A stretch of 64,000 bases of DNA from Brevundimonas sp. Root608 (GTDB lineage: Bacteria > Pseudomonadota > Alphaproteobacteria > Caulobacterales > Caulobacteraceae), in assembly GCF_001427825.1 (NCBI RefSeq), contig NZ_LMGT01000001.1:1112305-1176304 (forward strand). Direction: 5' to 3'. Each line of letters begins with the position of its first letter. Position 1 is the first letter of the stretch. Positions 1-10,132 of the stretch are shown here, piece by piece. Position numbers and translations under genes: made by a program. Under the pieces are notes generated by a model. The model searched no databases, had not been told where the DNA came from, and saw nothing but the letters and a program-made list of their open reading frames with translations.

Positions 1-1
1 G

Positions 2-1609
2 AACCTGAACCTGTACGGCTACGGCCCCGAGGCGAACCGCGAGTGGATCGTGGTCGACGTGGGCGTGACCTTCGGCGACCTTTCGACGCCCGGCGTCGAC
101 GTGATCGTGCCCGATCCCGCCTTCCTGGAAGGCGAGACGATCCGCGGCATCGTCCTGACCCACGCCCATGAGGACCATATCGGCGCCTTGGGCTGGCTGT
201 GGAGCCGGATGAAGGCGCCGCTGTACGCCACGCCTTTCACCGCCTACCTGATCCGCGAGAAACTGCGCGAGGCCGGGATCCTGGACCAGGTCCAGCTGAT
301 CGAGGTGCCGCTGGGCGGGACGGTCAACCTCGGCAAGTTCGACGTCACCTTCGTCACCATGACCCACTCGATCGCCGAGCCGAACGGCCTGGCCATCAAG
401 ACGCCGCTGGGCACGGTGCTGCACACCGGCGACTGGAAGATCGACGAGGACCCCGTCATCGGCGAGGTCACCGACGCCGGCGCCATCACCCGGCTCGGCG
501 ACGAGGGCGTGCTGGCCATGGTGTGCGATTCCACCAACGTCTTCGTGGACGGGACGGCGGGATCCGAGGGCATGGTCCGGGAAAAACTGTCCGAGCTGAT
601 CAGCGGGCTGAGGGGACGCATCGCGGTCGGCTGCTTCGCGTCGAACGTCGCCCGCATGGACAGCGTGATCCGCGCCGCCGAGAAGGCCGGCCGCCGCGTG
701 TCGCTGGCGGGTCGGTCGATGCACCGCATCACCGCCGCGGCGAAGCATGTCGGGATGCTGAACGACATCAAGCCCTTCCTCTCCGAGCAGGAAGCCCGTG
801 TCTGGCCAGCGGACGATATTCTGTATCTCTGCACCGGCAGTCAGGGCGAGGTCCGCGCCGCCCTGTCCCGCGTCGCCGAGGGCACGCACCCCTACATCAA
901 GCTGAGCAAGGGCGATCACTGCATCTTTTCGTCGCGGGTCATCCCCGGCAACGAGCTGTCGGTCGGTCGTCTGCAGGACAAGCTCGCGGATCGCGGCGTG
1001 CGGCTCTACACCGAGAAGGACCACCCGGGCATCCACGTCTCCGGCCACCCCTGCCGGGAGGAGCTGAAACAGATGTACCAATGGGCGCGGCCGAAGATCG
1101 CGGTCCCGACCCACGGCATGCGCCGCCATCTGGCCGAGCATGCGAACCTTGCGAAGGACATGGGCGTGCCGGAGACGGTCACCCCTCGCAACGGCGACAT
1201 GGTTCGCCTGGCCCCCGGGCCCGCGGCCATCATCGACGAGGTCCCGAGCGGCCGGCTGTATGTCGACGGCGGCCGCCTGGTCACCGAACAGGGCGAGGCC
1301 CTGCACGAGCGGCGTCACGCCTCGACCAACGGCGTGCTGATCGTCAGCTTCGCCATGGACAAGCGCGGCAAGATCGTCAGCGACATCGATGTGCGGGCCA
1401 TCGGCCTGCCGGGCGACGCCGAATCGCCGCTGGGCGATGCCCTCGACGATCTGGCCGAACGCGCCGAACAGGCGGTGATGAAGCTGAAGGGCGCGGCGCT
1501 CGAGGACGAGATGGTCATCGAACAGGCCGTCTCGCGGGCGCTGAAGAAGGCCAGCCAGCAGATCTGGGACCGGCGGCCGATCGTCGAGACGATCATTCTG
1601 CGGATGTAA
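2..1609 (+). CDS. rnj: Ribonuclease J (5' end outside window)
   Basis: RNase J-type ribonuclease of the metallo-beta-lactamase/beta-CASP superfamily, combining endonuclease and 5'-3' exonuclease activity in mRNA decay and rRNA maturation. The open frame runs in from the window edge with no start codon; the first residues read NLNLYGYGPE, typical of RNase J shortly after its start, so only a little is missing. Visible metal-binding motifs are HAHEDHIGAL, HTGDW and, in the beta-CASP part, VPTHGMRRHL. The C-terminal RNase J domain is present and the gene ends normally. A 74-nt gap separates it from pyrH on the same strand. An internal GTG at 50 is probably not the real start, because conserved sequence lies upstream of it. 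Confidence 0.93.
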   Translation, partial: NLNLYGYGPEANREWIVVDVGVTFGDLSTPGVDVIVPDPAFLEGETIRGIVLTHAHEDHIGALGWLWSRMKAPLYATPFTAYLIREKLREAGILDQVQLIEVPLGGTVNLGKFDVTFVTMTHSIAEPNGLAIKTPLGTVLHTGDWKIDEDPVIGEVTDAGAITRLGDEGVLAMVCDSTNVFVDGTAGSEGMVREKLSELISGLRGRIAVGCFASNVARMDSVIRAAEKAGRRVSLAGRSMHRITAAAKHVGMLNDIKPFLSEQEARVWPADDILYLCTGSQGEVRAALSRVAEGTHPYIKLSKGDHCIFSSRVIPGNELSVGRLQDKLADRGVRLYTEKDHPGIHVSGHPCREELKQMYQWARPKIAVPTHGMRRHLAEHANLAKDMGVPETVTPRNGDMVRLAPGPAAIIDEVPSGRLYVDGGRLVTEQGEALHERRHASTNGVLIVSFAMDKRGKIVSDIDVRAIGLPGDAESPLGDALDDLAERAEQAVMKLKGAALEDEMVIEQAVSRALKKASQQIWDRRPIVETIILRM

Positions 1610-1683
1610 TCGGGGCAGTCAGGCCTTTGAACCGGCGGGTTCGCTTCCTATAAGGAGCCGAATCCGCCGCCCAGGACCGCCCC

Positions 1684-2424
1684 ATGCCCGACGCCCCGCC
1701 CGAGTTTCTCTACAAGCGCGTCCTGCTGAAGGTCTCGGGCGAGGTGCTGATGGGCGATCAGGCCTATGGCATCGACCAGAAAACCGTGGCGACCGTGGCC
1801 CAGGCCGTGGCCGACGTGGCCCGCGAGGGCGTCGAGATCTGCCTCGTCATCGGCGGCGGCAACATCTTCCGCGGACTGAGCAAGGCCGCGGGCGACATGG
1901 AGCGCGCCACCGCCGACTATATGGGCATGCTGGCGACCGTCATGAACGCCCTGGCCATGCAGGCGGCGCTGGAGAAGATCGGCGTCCAGACCCGGGTGCA
2001 GAGCGCCCTGACGATGAACGCCGTGGCCGAGCCCTATGTGCGCCGTCGCGCCCTGCGCCATCTCGAAAAGGGCAGGGTGGTGATCTTCGCCGCCGGCGTC
2101 GGCGCGCCCTTCTTCACGACCGACTCGGGCGCCGCCCTGCGCGCCGCCGAGATGGGCTGCGACGCCCTGCTGAAGGGCACCAGCGTGGACGGAGTCTACA
2201 CGGCCGACCCCAAGAAGGACCCGGCCGCGACGCGGTACGAGACCCTGACCTATCACGATGTCCTGGCCAAGGACCTGAAGGTCATGGACGCCTCGGCCAT
2301 CGCCCTGATGCGTGACTCCGGCATTCCGATCGTGGTCTTCTCTATCCGGGAAGACAATTCGCTGCGCCGGACGTTGACGGGGGAGGGGACCTTTACGGTC
2401 ATCTCTTCCAAAAAGGCCGCCTGA
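1684..2424 (+). CDS. pyrH: UMP kinase
   Basis: Uridylate kinase phosphorylates UMP to UDP with ATP in the cytoplasm and feeds UTP and CTP synthesis. The 246-residue length is normal for the bacterial amino-acid-kinase-fold enzyme. Family signatures are the N-terminal [10 protein letters not shown] nucleotide loop, the IGGGNIFRG glycine-rich segment and the [10 protein letters not shown] region near the end. It lies 35 nt ahead of frr, the usual bacterial pyrH-frr pairing that links pyrimidine supply to translation. The start ATG follows an AGGACC-type Shine-Dalgarno. Nothing unusual was seen. Confidence 0.96.
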   Translation: MPDAPPEFLYKRVLLKVSGEVLMGDQAYGIDQKTVATVAQAVADVAREGVEICLVIGGGNIFRGLSKAAGDMERATADYMGMLATVMNALAMQAALEKIGVQTRVQSALTMNAVAEPYVRRRALRHLEKGRVVIFAAGVGAPFFTTDSGAALRAAEMGCDALLKGTSVDGVYTADPKKDPAATRYETLTYHDVLAKDLKVMDASAIALMRDSGIPIVVFSIREDNSLRRTLTGEGTFTVISSKKAA

Positions 2425-2459
2425 GCCTTCAAAGCCAAGAAAACGCGAGAGAAACGACC

Positions 2460-3017
2460 ATGGCCAAGCCTGACCTGAAAACCTATCGCGAGCGGATGGA
2501 CAAGTCCGTCGCCGCCCTGAAGGAAGAGTTCAACGGCCTGCGGACCGGCCGGGCCAACGTCGGCCTGCTGGATCCCGTGCAGGTGCAGGCCTACGGCTCC
2601 AACGCCCCGTTGAATTCGGTCGCCGCCATCAGCGTGCCCGAGCCGCGCATGATCTCGGTCAACGTCTGGGACAAGTCGATGGTGGGGCCGGTCGAGAAGG
2701 CCATCCGCGCCGCCGGCCTGGGCCTGAACCCGATCGTCGACGGCCAGACGCTGCGCATTCCGGTGCCGCCGCTGACCGAGGAACGCCGCAAGGACCTGGC
2801 CAAGCTGGCCGGCAAATACACCGAGCAGCAGAAGATCGCCGTCCGCAACGTGCGCCGCGACGCCAACGAGGACCTGAAGAAGGCCGAAAAGGCCGGCGAG
2901 ATCAGCCAGGACGAGCAGAAGAAGATGGAGACCGAGGTCCAGAAGGACACGGACGCGGCGATCAAACGCATCGACGAGGCCTTGAGGGCCAAGGAAGTTG
3001 AGATCATGCAGGTTTGA
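2460..3017 (+). CDS. frr: Ribosome recycling factor
   Basis: RRF works with EF-G to split post-termination ribosomes. The 185-residue protein is full length for the family and shows the expected two-domain pattern: an N-terminal helix with [14 protein letters not shown], a small beta-domain ([16 protein letters not shown]), then two long charged helices rich in Lys and Glu. Its position between pyrH and uppS is the conserved housekeeping order. The preceding AGAGAAACG is a reasonable ribosome-binding site. Confidence 0.96.
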   Translation: MAKPDLKTYRERMDKSVAALKEEFNGLRTGRANVGLLDPVQVQAYGSNAPLNSVAAISVPEPRMISVNVWDKSMVGPVEKAIRAAGLGLNPIVDGQTLRIPVPPLTEERRKDLAKLAGKYTEQQKIAVRNVRRDANEDLKKAEKAGEISQDEQKKMETEVQKDTDAAIKRIDEALRAKEVEIMQV

Positions 3018-3046
3018 CGGCGCGAATTGCCGTAGGATAAGCGCCG

Positions 3047-3811
3047 ATGCCCGCCAACCTTCCTCATCCCGCCGCGCCGACTGACGGGCCGCGCCACGTC
3101 GCCCTGATCATGGACGGCAACGGCCGCTGGGCCGAAGCGCGTGGCCTGCCGCGCGCCATGGGGCATCGCGAAGGCGTGCAGGCGCTGAAGCGCACCGTTC
3201 AGGCCGCGCCGGCGCTCGGCATCACCTGCCTGACGGTGTTCGGCTTCTCGACCGAGAACTGGCGCCGACCCGCGGAGGAGGTCTCCGACCTGATGGGACT
3301 GGTCCGGTCCTACGTCGCCAGCGACCTGAAGCGGCTGGAGCGCGAAGGCGTGAAGGTGCGGGTGCTGGGGCGGCGCACCGGCCTGCCCGCCGATATCGCC
3401 GCCATCATCGACCGGGCCGAGGCGACCACGGCCCACAACGACAAATTCATCCTGCAGGTCGCCTTCAACTACGGCGGCCGGGCCGACATCGTCGATGCGG
3501 CCCAGCGCCATATCGATCTGGTGATGGCCGGCAAGGCCAGGGGACCGCTGGATGAGGACGCGCTGGGTCAGGGTCTTTCGACCGCCGGCGCGCCGCCGGT
3601 CGATGTGATCGTGCGCACCTCGGGCGAGCAGCGGCTGTCGAACTTCCTGCTGTGGGAAGCCGCCTACGCCGAGCTGGTCTATCAGAACGTGCTCTGGCCC
3701 GACTACGGCCCCGACGCCCTGGCGGACGTGGTCGAACAATACCGTAACCGGGACCGGCGTTTCGGCGGACGCGCGACGTCGAGCCCGGCGCCCGCCCTCG
3801 CGGCCGGCTGA
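3047..3811 (+). CDS. uppS: Undecaprenyl diphosphate synthase (cis-prenyltransferase)
   Basis: Makes the C55 polyprenyl diphosphate carrier for peptidoglycan and polysaccharide synthesis by adding isopentenyl units to farnesyl diphosphate. The diagnostic [14 protein letters not shown] motif, with the catalytic Asp, is near the N terminus. The C-terminal [14 protein letters not shown] segment binds substrate diphosphate and Mg2+. The 254 residues are normal. The stop codon overlaps the cdsA start by one base (TGATG), so the two are probably translationally coupled. The last dozen residues are Ala/Pro-rich and probably unstructured. Confidence 0.95.
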   Translation: MPANLPHPAAPTDGPRHVALIMDGNGRWAEARGLPRAMGHREGVQALKRTVQAAPALGITCLTVFGFSTENWRRPAEEVSDLMGLVRSYVASDLKRLEREGVKVRVLGRRTGLPADIAAIIDRAEATTAHNDKFILQVAFNYGGRADIVDAAQRHIDLVMAGKARGPLDEDALGQGLSTAGAPPVDVIVRTSGEQRLSNFLLWEAAYAELVYQNVLWPDYGPDALADVVEQYRNRDRRFGGRATSSPAPALAAG

Positions 3812-4626
3812 TGGCGGTCAAGGCGGGCGACATTGGCCTGAGGGCCGCATCGGCCGTCGTGTTGGCCCCTGCCGCCGTTCTGGCCATCTGGGCCGGCGGC
3901 CTGTGGTTCCTGGGCCTGATGCTGCTGGCCTGCGCCCTGCTGGCGGTCGAATGGGCGACGATGAGCGCCGCGAAGGCGTGGCGGGTCATGGCCGGGGCGG
4001 TGGCCTTCGGTCTGGTCGCCGGCGTCGTGGCGGCCCACGCCGAGCAACTGTCTCTCGCCCTGGTGATGCTGGTCTTCGGGTCCGTGGCTGCGGGCCTGTT
4101 CGCGCGCAACCGCGGGCAGGAGGCTCTGGATGCGGCCTATGGGGTGCTCTACCTCGGCTGGCCTGCGGTGCTGCTGATATGGCTGAGGGATGTCGACAGT
4201 CAGTCGGGGCTGGCCTGGACGGTCTCCGCCTTCGCCATCGCCTGGGCCTCGGACATCATGGCCTATCTGGTCGGCAGCCTGGTCGGCGGGCCCAAGCTGT
4301 GGCCGCGCTTCTCGCCCAACAAGACCTGGTCCGGCTTCATCGGCGGTCTGGTCGCAGGGACGGCCGCGGGCGCGCTGCTGGCCATGTATCTCGACATGGG
4401 CGTCAATCCGGCCTGGGGCGCGGTGCTGGGACTGGCGGCGGCGCTGGCGACCATGGCCGGCGACCTGTGGGAATCGGCCCTGAAGCGACGCTATGGCGTC
4501 AAGGACGCGGGCAAGCTGATCCCGGGCCACGGCGGCCTGCTGGACCGGGTCGACGGCCTGATGTTCGCGGTCGTGGTGGTGGCCTGCGGGCGGCTGCTGG
4601 CCGGCGTGTTCGGAGGGGGCGCGTGA
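3811..4626 (+). CDS. cdsA: Phosphatidate cytidylyltransferase (CDP-diacylglycerol synthase)
   Basis: Integral inner-membrane enzyme that converts phosphatidic acid and CTP to CDP-diacylglycerol, the branch point of phospholipid synthesis. The 271 residues contain about eight hydrophobic segments and end with the CDP-alcohol-type signature, visible as [12 protein letters not shown] and later [16 protein letters not shown] with LDRVDGL. It overlaps uppS by one base and dxr by four (GTGA), forming a coupled envelope-precursor run. Length and motifs are complete. Confidence 0.94.
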   Translation: MAVKAGDIGLRAASAVVLAPAAVLAIWAGGLWFLGLMLLACALLAVEWATMSAAKAWRVMAGAVAFGLVAGVVAAHAEQLSLALVMLVFGSVAAGLFARNRGQEALDAAYGVLYLGWPAVLLIWLRDVDSQSGLAWTVSAFAIAWASDIMAYLVGSLVGGPKLWPRFSPNKTWSGFIGGLVAGTAAGALLAMYLDMGVNPAWGAVLGLAAALATMAGDLWESALKRRYGVKDAGKLIPGHGGLLDRVDGLMFAVVVVACGRLLAGVFGGGA

Positions 4627-5819
4627 TCCGGCGGCGCGTCACGGTTCTGGGCTCGACCGGATCGGTCGGCTGTTCGACCCTGGACCTGATGCACCAGATC
4701 CAGGCGGCCGGTACGGGCGCCTTCGAGGTCGTCGCCCTGACGGGGGGAGCCAATATCGCCCGGCTGGCGGAACAGGCCCGTCGCTGGAAGCCCGGCATCG
4801 CGGTGACGGCGGACCCGTCCCGGCTGCAGGAGCTGCGCGACGCCCTGGCCGGAACGGGCGTCGAAGCCGCGGCCGGCGACGAAGCCGTCATCGAGGTTGC
4901 GACCCGGCCGGCGGACTGGATCATGGCGGCCATCGTCGGCGCCGCCGGCCTGCGTTCGGCCTGGGCGGCGGCCGCGACAGGGGCGACTCTGGCGCTGGCG
5001 AACAAGGAAAGCCTGGTCTGCTGCGGCCCGGCGCTGATCCAGCGGGTGCGGCAGTCCGGCGGGCGGCTGATCCCGGTGGATTCGGAGCATTCGGCCATCC
5101 ACCAGGTCTTCCCGCATGAGGCGCCGGAGCGGGTGGCGAAGCTGGTGCTGACGGCGTCCGGCGGACCGTTCCGCACCATGCCGCGCGAAACCCTGGGCGC
5201 CATCACGCCGGAACAGGCCGTCGCCCATCCCAACTGGAGCATGGGGGCCAAGATCTCGGTCGACAGCGCGACGATGGCCAACAAGGGGCTGGAGGCGATC
5301 GAGGCGGCCTATCTGTTCGACATGCCGGCCGAGCGGATCGAGGTGGTGGTGCATCCCGAGTCCATCATCCACAGCATGGTCGAATACGTGGACGGCTCGA
5401 CCCTGGCGCAGATGGGGCCGCCGGACATGAAGACGCCGATCGCCTACGCCCTGGCCTGGCCGGACCGCGTCGCCTGGCCGGCGCCGCGACTGGACCTGGC
5501 CGCGCTGGGCCGGCTGACCTTCCAGGCGCCCGACGAGGAGCGGTTCCCGGCCCTCAGGCTGGCCCGGCAGGCGCTGCAGGCGGGAGGGGCGGCCCCGACC
5601 GTGTTCAACGCCGCCAACGAGGTCGCGGCCCTGGCGTTTCTTGACCGTCGGCTGGGCTTTCTCAATATTGCCGCAGTCGTCGCCGACACCTTGTCGCGCG
5701 TGACGGCCCAGCGGGCGGTTTCCTGTTCCGACGATGCGTGCGACGCGGCCCTCGAGGTTGATGCGCAGGCGCGGCGGACGGCGGAATCGATCATCCAGGG
5801 CATCGCGGCGGCAGCCTGA
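4623..5819 (+). CDS. dxr: 1-deoxy-D-xylulose 5-phosphate reductoisomerase
   Basis: NADPH-dependent enzyme of the non-mevalonate isoprenoid pathway (DXP to MEP); it ultimately supplies the substrates used by the nearby UppS. The GTG at 4623, overlapping the cdsA stop, is chosen because the Rossmann motif VLGSTGSVG follows about eight residues later. Further family motifs are [28 protein letters not shown] and [11 protein letters not shown]. The product is 398 residues, normal for Dxr. The open frame extends far upstream into cdsA, but that part is antisense-like shadow without Dxr sequence. Confidence 0.95.
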   Translation: MIRRRVTVLGSTGSVGCSTLDLMHQIQAAGTGAFEVVALTGGANIARLAEQARRWKPGIAVTADPSRLQELRDALAGTGVEAAAGDEAVIEVATRPADWIMAAIVGAAGLRSAWAAAATGATLALANKESLVCCGPALIQRVRQSGGRLIPVDSEHSAIHQVFPHEAPERVAKLVLTASGGPFRTMPRETLGAITPEQAVAHPNWSMGAKISVDSATMANKGLEAIEAAYLFDMPAERIEVVVHPESIIHSMVEYVDGSTLAQMGPPDMKTPIAYALAWPDRVAWPAPRLDLAALGRLTFQAPDEERFPALRLARQALQAGGAAPTVFNAANEVAALAFLDRRLGFLNIAAVVADTLSRVTAQRAVSCSDDACDAALEVDAQARRTAESIIQGIAAAA

Positions 5820-5842
5820 CGGCGGAGGGGACCCTTATCGGC

Positions 5843-7057
5843 ATGACGGGCTTTCTTGGTCAGGCATTGCTCTACATCGTACCCTTCCTGCTGGTGCTGA
5901 CGTTCATCGTCACCATCCACGAGCTGGGCCATTTCCTCGTCGCGCGCGCCTTCGGCGTGAAGATCGACCGTTTCTCCATCGGCTTCGGCAGGACCATCGC
6001 CGCCCGGACCGACCGGCGCGGAACCGAATGGCGGCTGGCCTGGCTGCCGCTGGGCGGATACGTGAAATTCGCCGGCGATCTGGACGCCTCGAGCGTGCCC
6101 GACCAGGCCGGCCTGGCGGAACTGCGCCAGCGCGTCGTCGCCGAGAACGGAGCGGGGGCCGAACGCGACTATTTCCATTTCAAGCCGATCTGGCAGCGTG
6201 CCCTGATCGTCGCCGCGGGCCCGGCCGCCAACTTCCTGCTGGCCACCGTGCTTTTCACCATCCTGTTCAGCGTCATCGGCGAACAGATCGTCGCGCCCCG
6301 CGTGGCCGTGGTTGCGCCGGGCAGTCCGGCCGCCGCCGCGGGCTTCCTGCCCGGGGACCGGATCACGGCCATCAACGGCCGTCCGGTCGAGGAACAGGCC
6401 GAGGTCACGCAGACGGTGATCATGAGCGCCGGCGACCCCCTGCGGTTCAGCGTGGATCGCGCCGGCCGGCGGCTGGAGCTGGTGGCGACGCCGCAGCGAC
6501 AGCTCGAGAACGACGAACTGTCGGGGCGGGTGCGCGTCGCGCGCATCGGCCTGGCGCTTCAGCCCCTGCGAGAGGACTACCGGTTTCGCCGCCTGAACCC
6601 GCTGGAAGCGGCCGGGAAGGGCGCGGAGATGATCGGGACGACGGTCGGGACGACCGGCACCTACATCGGCCGCATCTTCACGGGCAAGGAATCGGGCGAT
6701 CTGCTGAGCGGGCCCATCGGAATCGCCCGGGCCGCCGGCGGCGTCACCCGTCAGGCTGTGGCTGCGAATCCCGACCCCGGCTATATCGCGGCGAACCTGG
6801 CGCTGACGTTTCTTCAGTTCGCCGCCATAGTTTCGATCGGAATTGGCATTGTTAATCTGCTGCCGATTCCGGTTCTGGATGGGGGCCACCTGCTGTTCTA
6901 CGGCTATGAAGCTGTGGCCCGCCGGCCAGTCCCCGCCCGCGTTCAGGAGGCTGGCTATCGCGTCGGCCTTGCTTTGCTGGCGGGATTGATGTTGTTCGCC
7001 ACCTGGAACGACTTGCAAAAGCTGAGCCTGTTCAAATTCCTCGGCGGGCTCGCATGA
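5843..7057 (+). CDS. rseP: RIP metalloprotease RseP / site-2 protease
   Basis: Membrane-embedded zinc protease that cleaves substrates such as anti-sigma factors or signal-peptide remnants within the membrane. The HELGH zinc motif is at residues 26-30 in the first membrane helix. One PDZ domain spans roughly residues 150-215 (VAPGSPAAAAGFLPGDRI). The second catalytic motif, NLLPIPVLDGGH, sits in a C-terminal helix. The 404 residues are usual for the family. The last codons overlap the bamA start by four bases (ATGA). The dxr-rseP-bamA order is widespread in proteobacteria. Confidence 0.95.
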   Translation: MTGFLGQALLYIVPFLLVLTFIVTIHELGHFLVARAFGVKIDRFSIGFGRTIAARTDRRGTEWRLAWLPLGGYVKFAGDLDASSVPDQAGLAELRQRVVAENGAGAERDYFHFKPIWQRALIVAAGPAANFLLATVLFTILFSVIGEQIVAPRVAVVAPGSPAAAAGFLPGDRITAINGRPVEEQAEVTQTVIMSAGDPLRFSVDRAGRRLELVATPQRQLENDELSGRVRVARIGLALQPLREDYRFRRLNPLEAAGKGAEMIGTTVGTTGTYIGRIFTGKESGDLLSGPIGIARAAGGVTRQAVAANPDPGYIAANLALTFLQFAAIVSIGIGIVNLLPIPVLDGGHLLFYGYEAVARRPVPARVQEAGYRVGLALLAGLMLFATWNDLQKLSLFKFLGGLA

Positions 7058-9510
7058 CGAGCCGACGCCAGCCCCCGATGGTCCCCCGCATGATCCGACA
7101 AGACGCGTCCGCCCTTCACTTCGCCCGGCGCCTGAGCCCGAGCTTGCTGGCCCTTGCGGTCGCGGCCGGTCTGGCCGGGCCGGCCCTGGCCCAGACGGCC
7201 CCGGCTATCCAGCCCGGCGCGCCGATCGAAGCCGCGTCGGCGCCCCAGGCCGCGCCGGTCCAGGAAGAGCGGCTTGTGATCAACCGGATCCTGGTGCGCG
7301 GCAACCAGCGCATCGACCAGACGACGGTCCTGTCCTACCTGCCGATCCAGCCCGGCGACACGGTCGACGCCTCGGTGCTGGACGTCGCCGTCCGCACCCT
7401 GACCCGGACCCAGCTGTTCGCCGATGTCCAGCTGGGCGTCTCGAACGGCGACCTGATCGTCCAGATCGTCGAGAACCCCATCATCAACCAGGTGGTGTTC
7501 GAGGGAAACAGCGCGCTCAGCGAGGACAAGCTCACCGAGGAGGTCACCCTGAAGCCGCGCGGCATCTACACCCGCGCCCGCGTCCAGGAGGATGTCGGCA
7601 AGATCGTCGAGCTCTACCGCCTCTCAGGCCGGATTTCGGCGACGGTGACGCCCAAGCTGGTCCAGCTGGACCAGAACCGGGTCGACGTGGTGTTCGAGAT
7701 CGACGAGGGCCCGGAAACCGGCGTTCGCGCGATCACCTTCCTTGGCAACACCGCCTTCTCGGACAATGACCTGCGCGGCGTGATGGTGACCCAGCAGTCG
7801 GCCTGGTACCGCCTGTTCACCACCAATGACAATTACGACCCCAACCGCCTCGACTACGACCGGGAGCAGCTGCGAAAATTCTACACCAACCGCGGTTACT
7901 ACGATTTCCGCGTCCTGTCGGCGATTTCGGAACTGGCGCCCGACGACGGCGCCTTCGGCATCACCCTGACGGTGGACGAGGGCGACCGGTATAATTTCGG
8001 CACGGTCGACGTGGTCACCGAGAACGACCGGCTGAATCCGGACTTCCTCAAGATGCTGCTGCCGATCCGGACCGGCGACCTCTACGAGAGCGACAAGATC
8101 GAAACGGCGGTCGACGCCCTGACCTTCGCCGCCGGATCCGCGGGCTACGCCTTCGTCGAGATCGAGCCCACCTACAAGGCCAATCCGGAGACGGACACGG
8201 TCGATGTCACCTTCAACGTCAAGGAAGGCCAGCGGGTCTACGTCGACCGGATCAACGTGATCGGCAACACCCGCACCCTGGACAACGTCATCCGCCGCGA
8301 GATGATGCTGACCGAGGGCGACGCCTTCAACCGCACGCTTCAGGAGCGCTCGCGCAACAATCTGCGGGCCCTGGGCTTCTTCAAGGACGTCACGGTCGAG
8401 GAGGCGCGCGGTTCGGCGCCGGACCGCTCGGTCATCAACGTCACCGTCACGGAACAGCCGACGGGCGAACTTTCGGTCGGCGCGGGCTTCAGCTCAGTCG
8501 ACTCCTTCGTGGTCAACCTCGGCATCACCGAGCGGAACTTCCGCGGTCGCGGCCAGAACGTCGTGGCCCGCCTGGAATGGGGCTCGTTGCGCCAGCAGAT
8601 CGACTTCCGCTTCACCGAGCCGAAATTCCTCGGCCGCGACCTTCGCGCCGGTTTCGACGCCTTCCATTCGCGCTACGACCTCAGCGAATATTCGTCGTAT
8701 GACTACCGCTCGACGGGCGGAGGCGTGCGTCTGTCGTATCCGTTGAACGGCTACACGCTGCTGAGCACCCGCTACTTCCTCAAGAGCGACGAGATCATCG
8801 TCCCGCAGGGCTACTGCACGCCCGGCGGGTCCGGTTCGACGGCGCTCTGCGACCAGGTCGGTTCGTTCCTCAACTCGTCGGCGGGCTACACCCTGATCGT
8901 CGACCGCCGGAACGACCCCGTCCGGCCGACGCGCGGCTGGACCGGGTCCTTCCGCCAGGACTTCGCCGGCATCGGCGGGGACGTGAACTACATCAAGACC
9001 GAGGGCGACGTTTCGGCCTATTGGGGCATCACCCCCGAATGGGTGGTCACCGCTACCGCATCGACCGGCTATATCGCGGGCTGGGGCGGCGATCCGATCC
9101 GCATCAACGACCGCTTCTTCAAGGGCGGCAACAGCTTCCGCGGCTTCGAGACCGCCGGCCTGGGTCCCCGCGACCTCAACACCACTGACGCCCTGGGCGG
9201 CAATTTCTACGCGATCGGCACGCTCGAGCTGACGGTCCCGAACTTCCTGCCCGAGCAATACGGCATCCGCACCTCGCTGTTCACCGATGTGGGCACATTG
9301 GGAGTCCTGGACGACCGCTATACGGTGAATTCGCTGGGCAATCCGGATCCCGGCATCGTTGATGACCTTGAGCTGCGCGCCTCCGCCGGCGTCAGCATCC
9401 ACTGGCGCTCGCCCATGGGCCCGATCCGCTTCGACCTGAGCCACATCCTCGGCAAGGAAGAATACGACAAGACAGAAACGTTCCGCTTCTCGACATCCAC
9501 CCAGTTCTAA
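7054..9510 (+). CDS. bamA: Outer membrane protein assembly factor BamA (Omp85)
   Basis: Central subunit of the BAM complex, which folds beta-barrel proteins into the outer membrane. After a leader of about 45 residues with a hydrophobic core ending in AGPALAQT, successive POTRA repeats occupy about residues 70-430 (for example INRILVRGNQRIDQTT and VDRINVIGNTRTLDNV). The C-terminal half is the 16-strand Omp85 barrel, with the FRGFE-type motif seen as GGNSFRGFETAGLGPRD, and it ends in the aromatic STQF. Starts at 7078 (ATG) or 7090 (ATG) are possible and would give a more typical leader; 7054 is kept because it overlaps the rseP stop. Confidence 0.95.
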   Translation: MTSRRQPPMVPRMIRQDASALHFARRLSPSLLALAVAAGLAGPALAQTAPAIQPGAPIEAASAPQAAPVQEERLVINRILVRGNQRIDQTTVLSYLPIQPGDTVDASVLDVAVRTLTRTQLFADVQLGVSNGDLIVQIVENPIINQVVFEGNSALSEDKLTEEVTLKPRGIYTRARVQEDVGKIVELYRLSGRISATVTPKLVQLDQNRVDVVFEIDEGPETGVRAITFLGNTAFSDNDLRGVMVTQQSAWYRLFTTNDNYDPNRLDYDREQLRKFYTNRGYYDFRVLSAISELAPDDGAFGITLTVDEGDRYNFGTVDVVTENDRLNPDFLKMLLPIRTGDLYESDKIETAVDALTFAAGSAGYAFVEIEPTYKANPETDTVDVTFNVKEGQRVYVDRINVIGNTRTLDNVIRREMMLTEGDAFNRTLQERSRNNLRALGFFKDVTVEEARGSAPDRSVINVTVTEQPTGELSVGAGFSSVDSFVVNLGITERNFRGRGQNVVARLEWGSLRQQIDFRFTEPKFLGRDLRAGFDAFHSRYDLSEYSSYDYRSTGGGVRLSYPLNGYTLLSTRYFLKSDEIIVPQGYCTPGGSGSTALCDQVGSFLNSSAGYTLIVDRRNDPVRPTRGWTGSFRQDFAGIGGDVNYIKTEGDVSAYWGITPEWVVTATASTGYIAGWGGDPIRINDRFFKGGNSFRGFETAGLGPRDLNTTDALGGNFYAIGTLELTVPNFLPEQYGIRTSLFTDVGTLGVLDDRYTVNSLGNPDPGIVDDLELRASAGVSIHWRSPMGPIRFDLSHILGKEEYDKTETFRFSTSTQF

Positions 9511-9542
9511 TTGCGGGACACGGTTCCGCTCAAAGGTCCAAG

Positions 9543-10124
9543 ATGAAATTGTTCGCTCTCGGCGCTTTCGCGCTCGCTTCGCTGGCCGCCGGTTCGGCCG
9601 CCGCCCAGGCCCAGGCTCCGGCCAACCCCGGCCCGGCGATTGCCGGCGTCTGCATCTTCCACAACGACCGCTTGCTGGCCCAGTCCACCGCCGGCCAGTC
9701 GGTCCAGGCCGGCATGCAGCGTCTGGTCACGGAAGTGCAGGGCGAGCTCCAGCCCTACGCCGCCACGATCCAGACCGAGGCCCAGCAGCTGCAGCAGGGC
9801 GGCGCCGCCGCCGATCCGCAGGGCACGCGCCGTCAGGCGCTGCAGCAACGCGCCCAGGAGGCCCAGCAGCTGGAGCAGACCCGCCAGCAGGAGCTGCAGT
9901 ACACCCAGCAGCTTCAGATCCGCGCCATCGCCCAGGCCGCCGATCCGATCCTGGTCGCCGTCTACCAGGAGCGTGGCTGCGGCCTGCTGCTGGACCGCTC
10001 GGCCGTCTATATCGCCAACCCGGCGATGGACATCACTGACGTGGTCATCCAGCGCCTGAACACCGCCCTGCCGTCGCTGAGCTTCAACCGCACCCCGGTG
10101 CCGGTGCAAGCGCCGCAGCAGTAA
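9543..10124 (+). CDS. skp: OmpH/Skp family periplasmic chaperone
   Basis: Small periplasmic chaperone thought to hand unfolded outer-membrane proteins to BamA, encoded directly upstream. A signal peptide (MKLFALGAFALASLAAGSAA, cleavage after AQA) is clear. Residues 60-140 form a long Gln/Ala/Glu-rich helical stretch, consistent with the Skp tentacle coiled coil. The 193-residue length is near the family norm. The bamA-skp-lpxD order supports the call; sequence identity alone is weak because of the low-complexity helix. Confidence 0.85.
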   Translation: MKLFALGAFALASLAAGSAAAQAQAPANPGPAIAGVCIFHNDRLLAQSTAGQSVQAGMQRLVTEVQGELQPYAATIQTEAQQLQQGGAAADPQGTRRQALQQRAQEAQQLEQTRQQELQYTQQLQIRAIAQAADPILVAVYQERGCGLLLDRSAVYIANPAMDITDVVIQRLNTALPSLSFNRTPVPVQAPQQ

Positions 10125-10132
10125 GCTTTTCC

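Noticed and set aside
199..1653. 484-codon frame overlapping rnj in another frame
   Set aside because: Arg/Pro/Gly-rich shadow; RNase J motifs run through the other frame.
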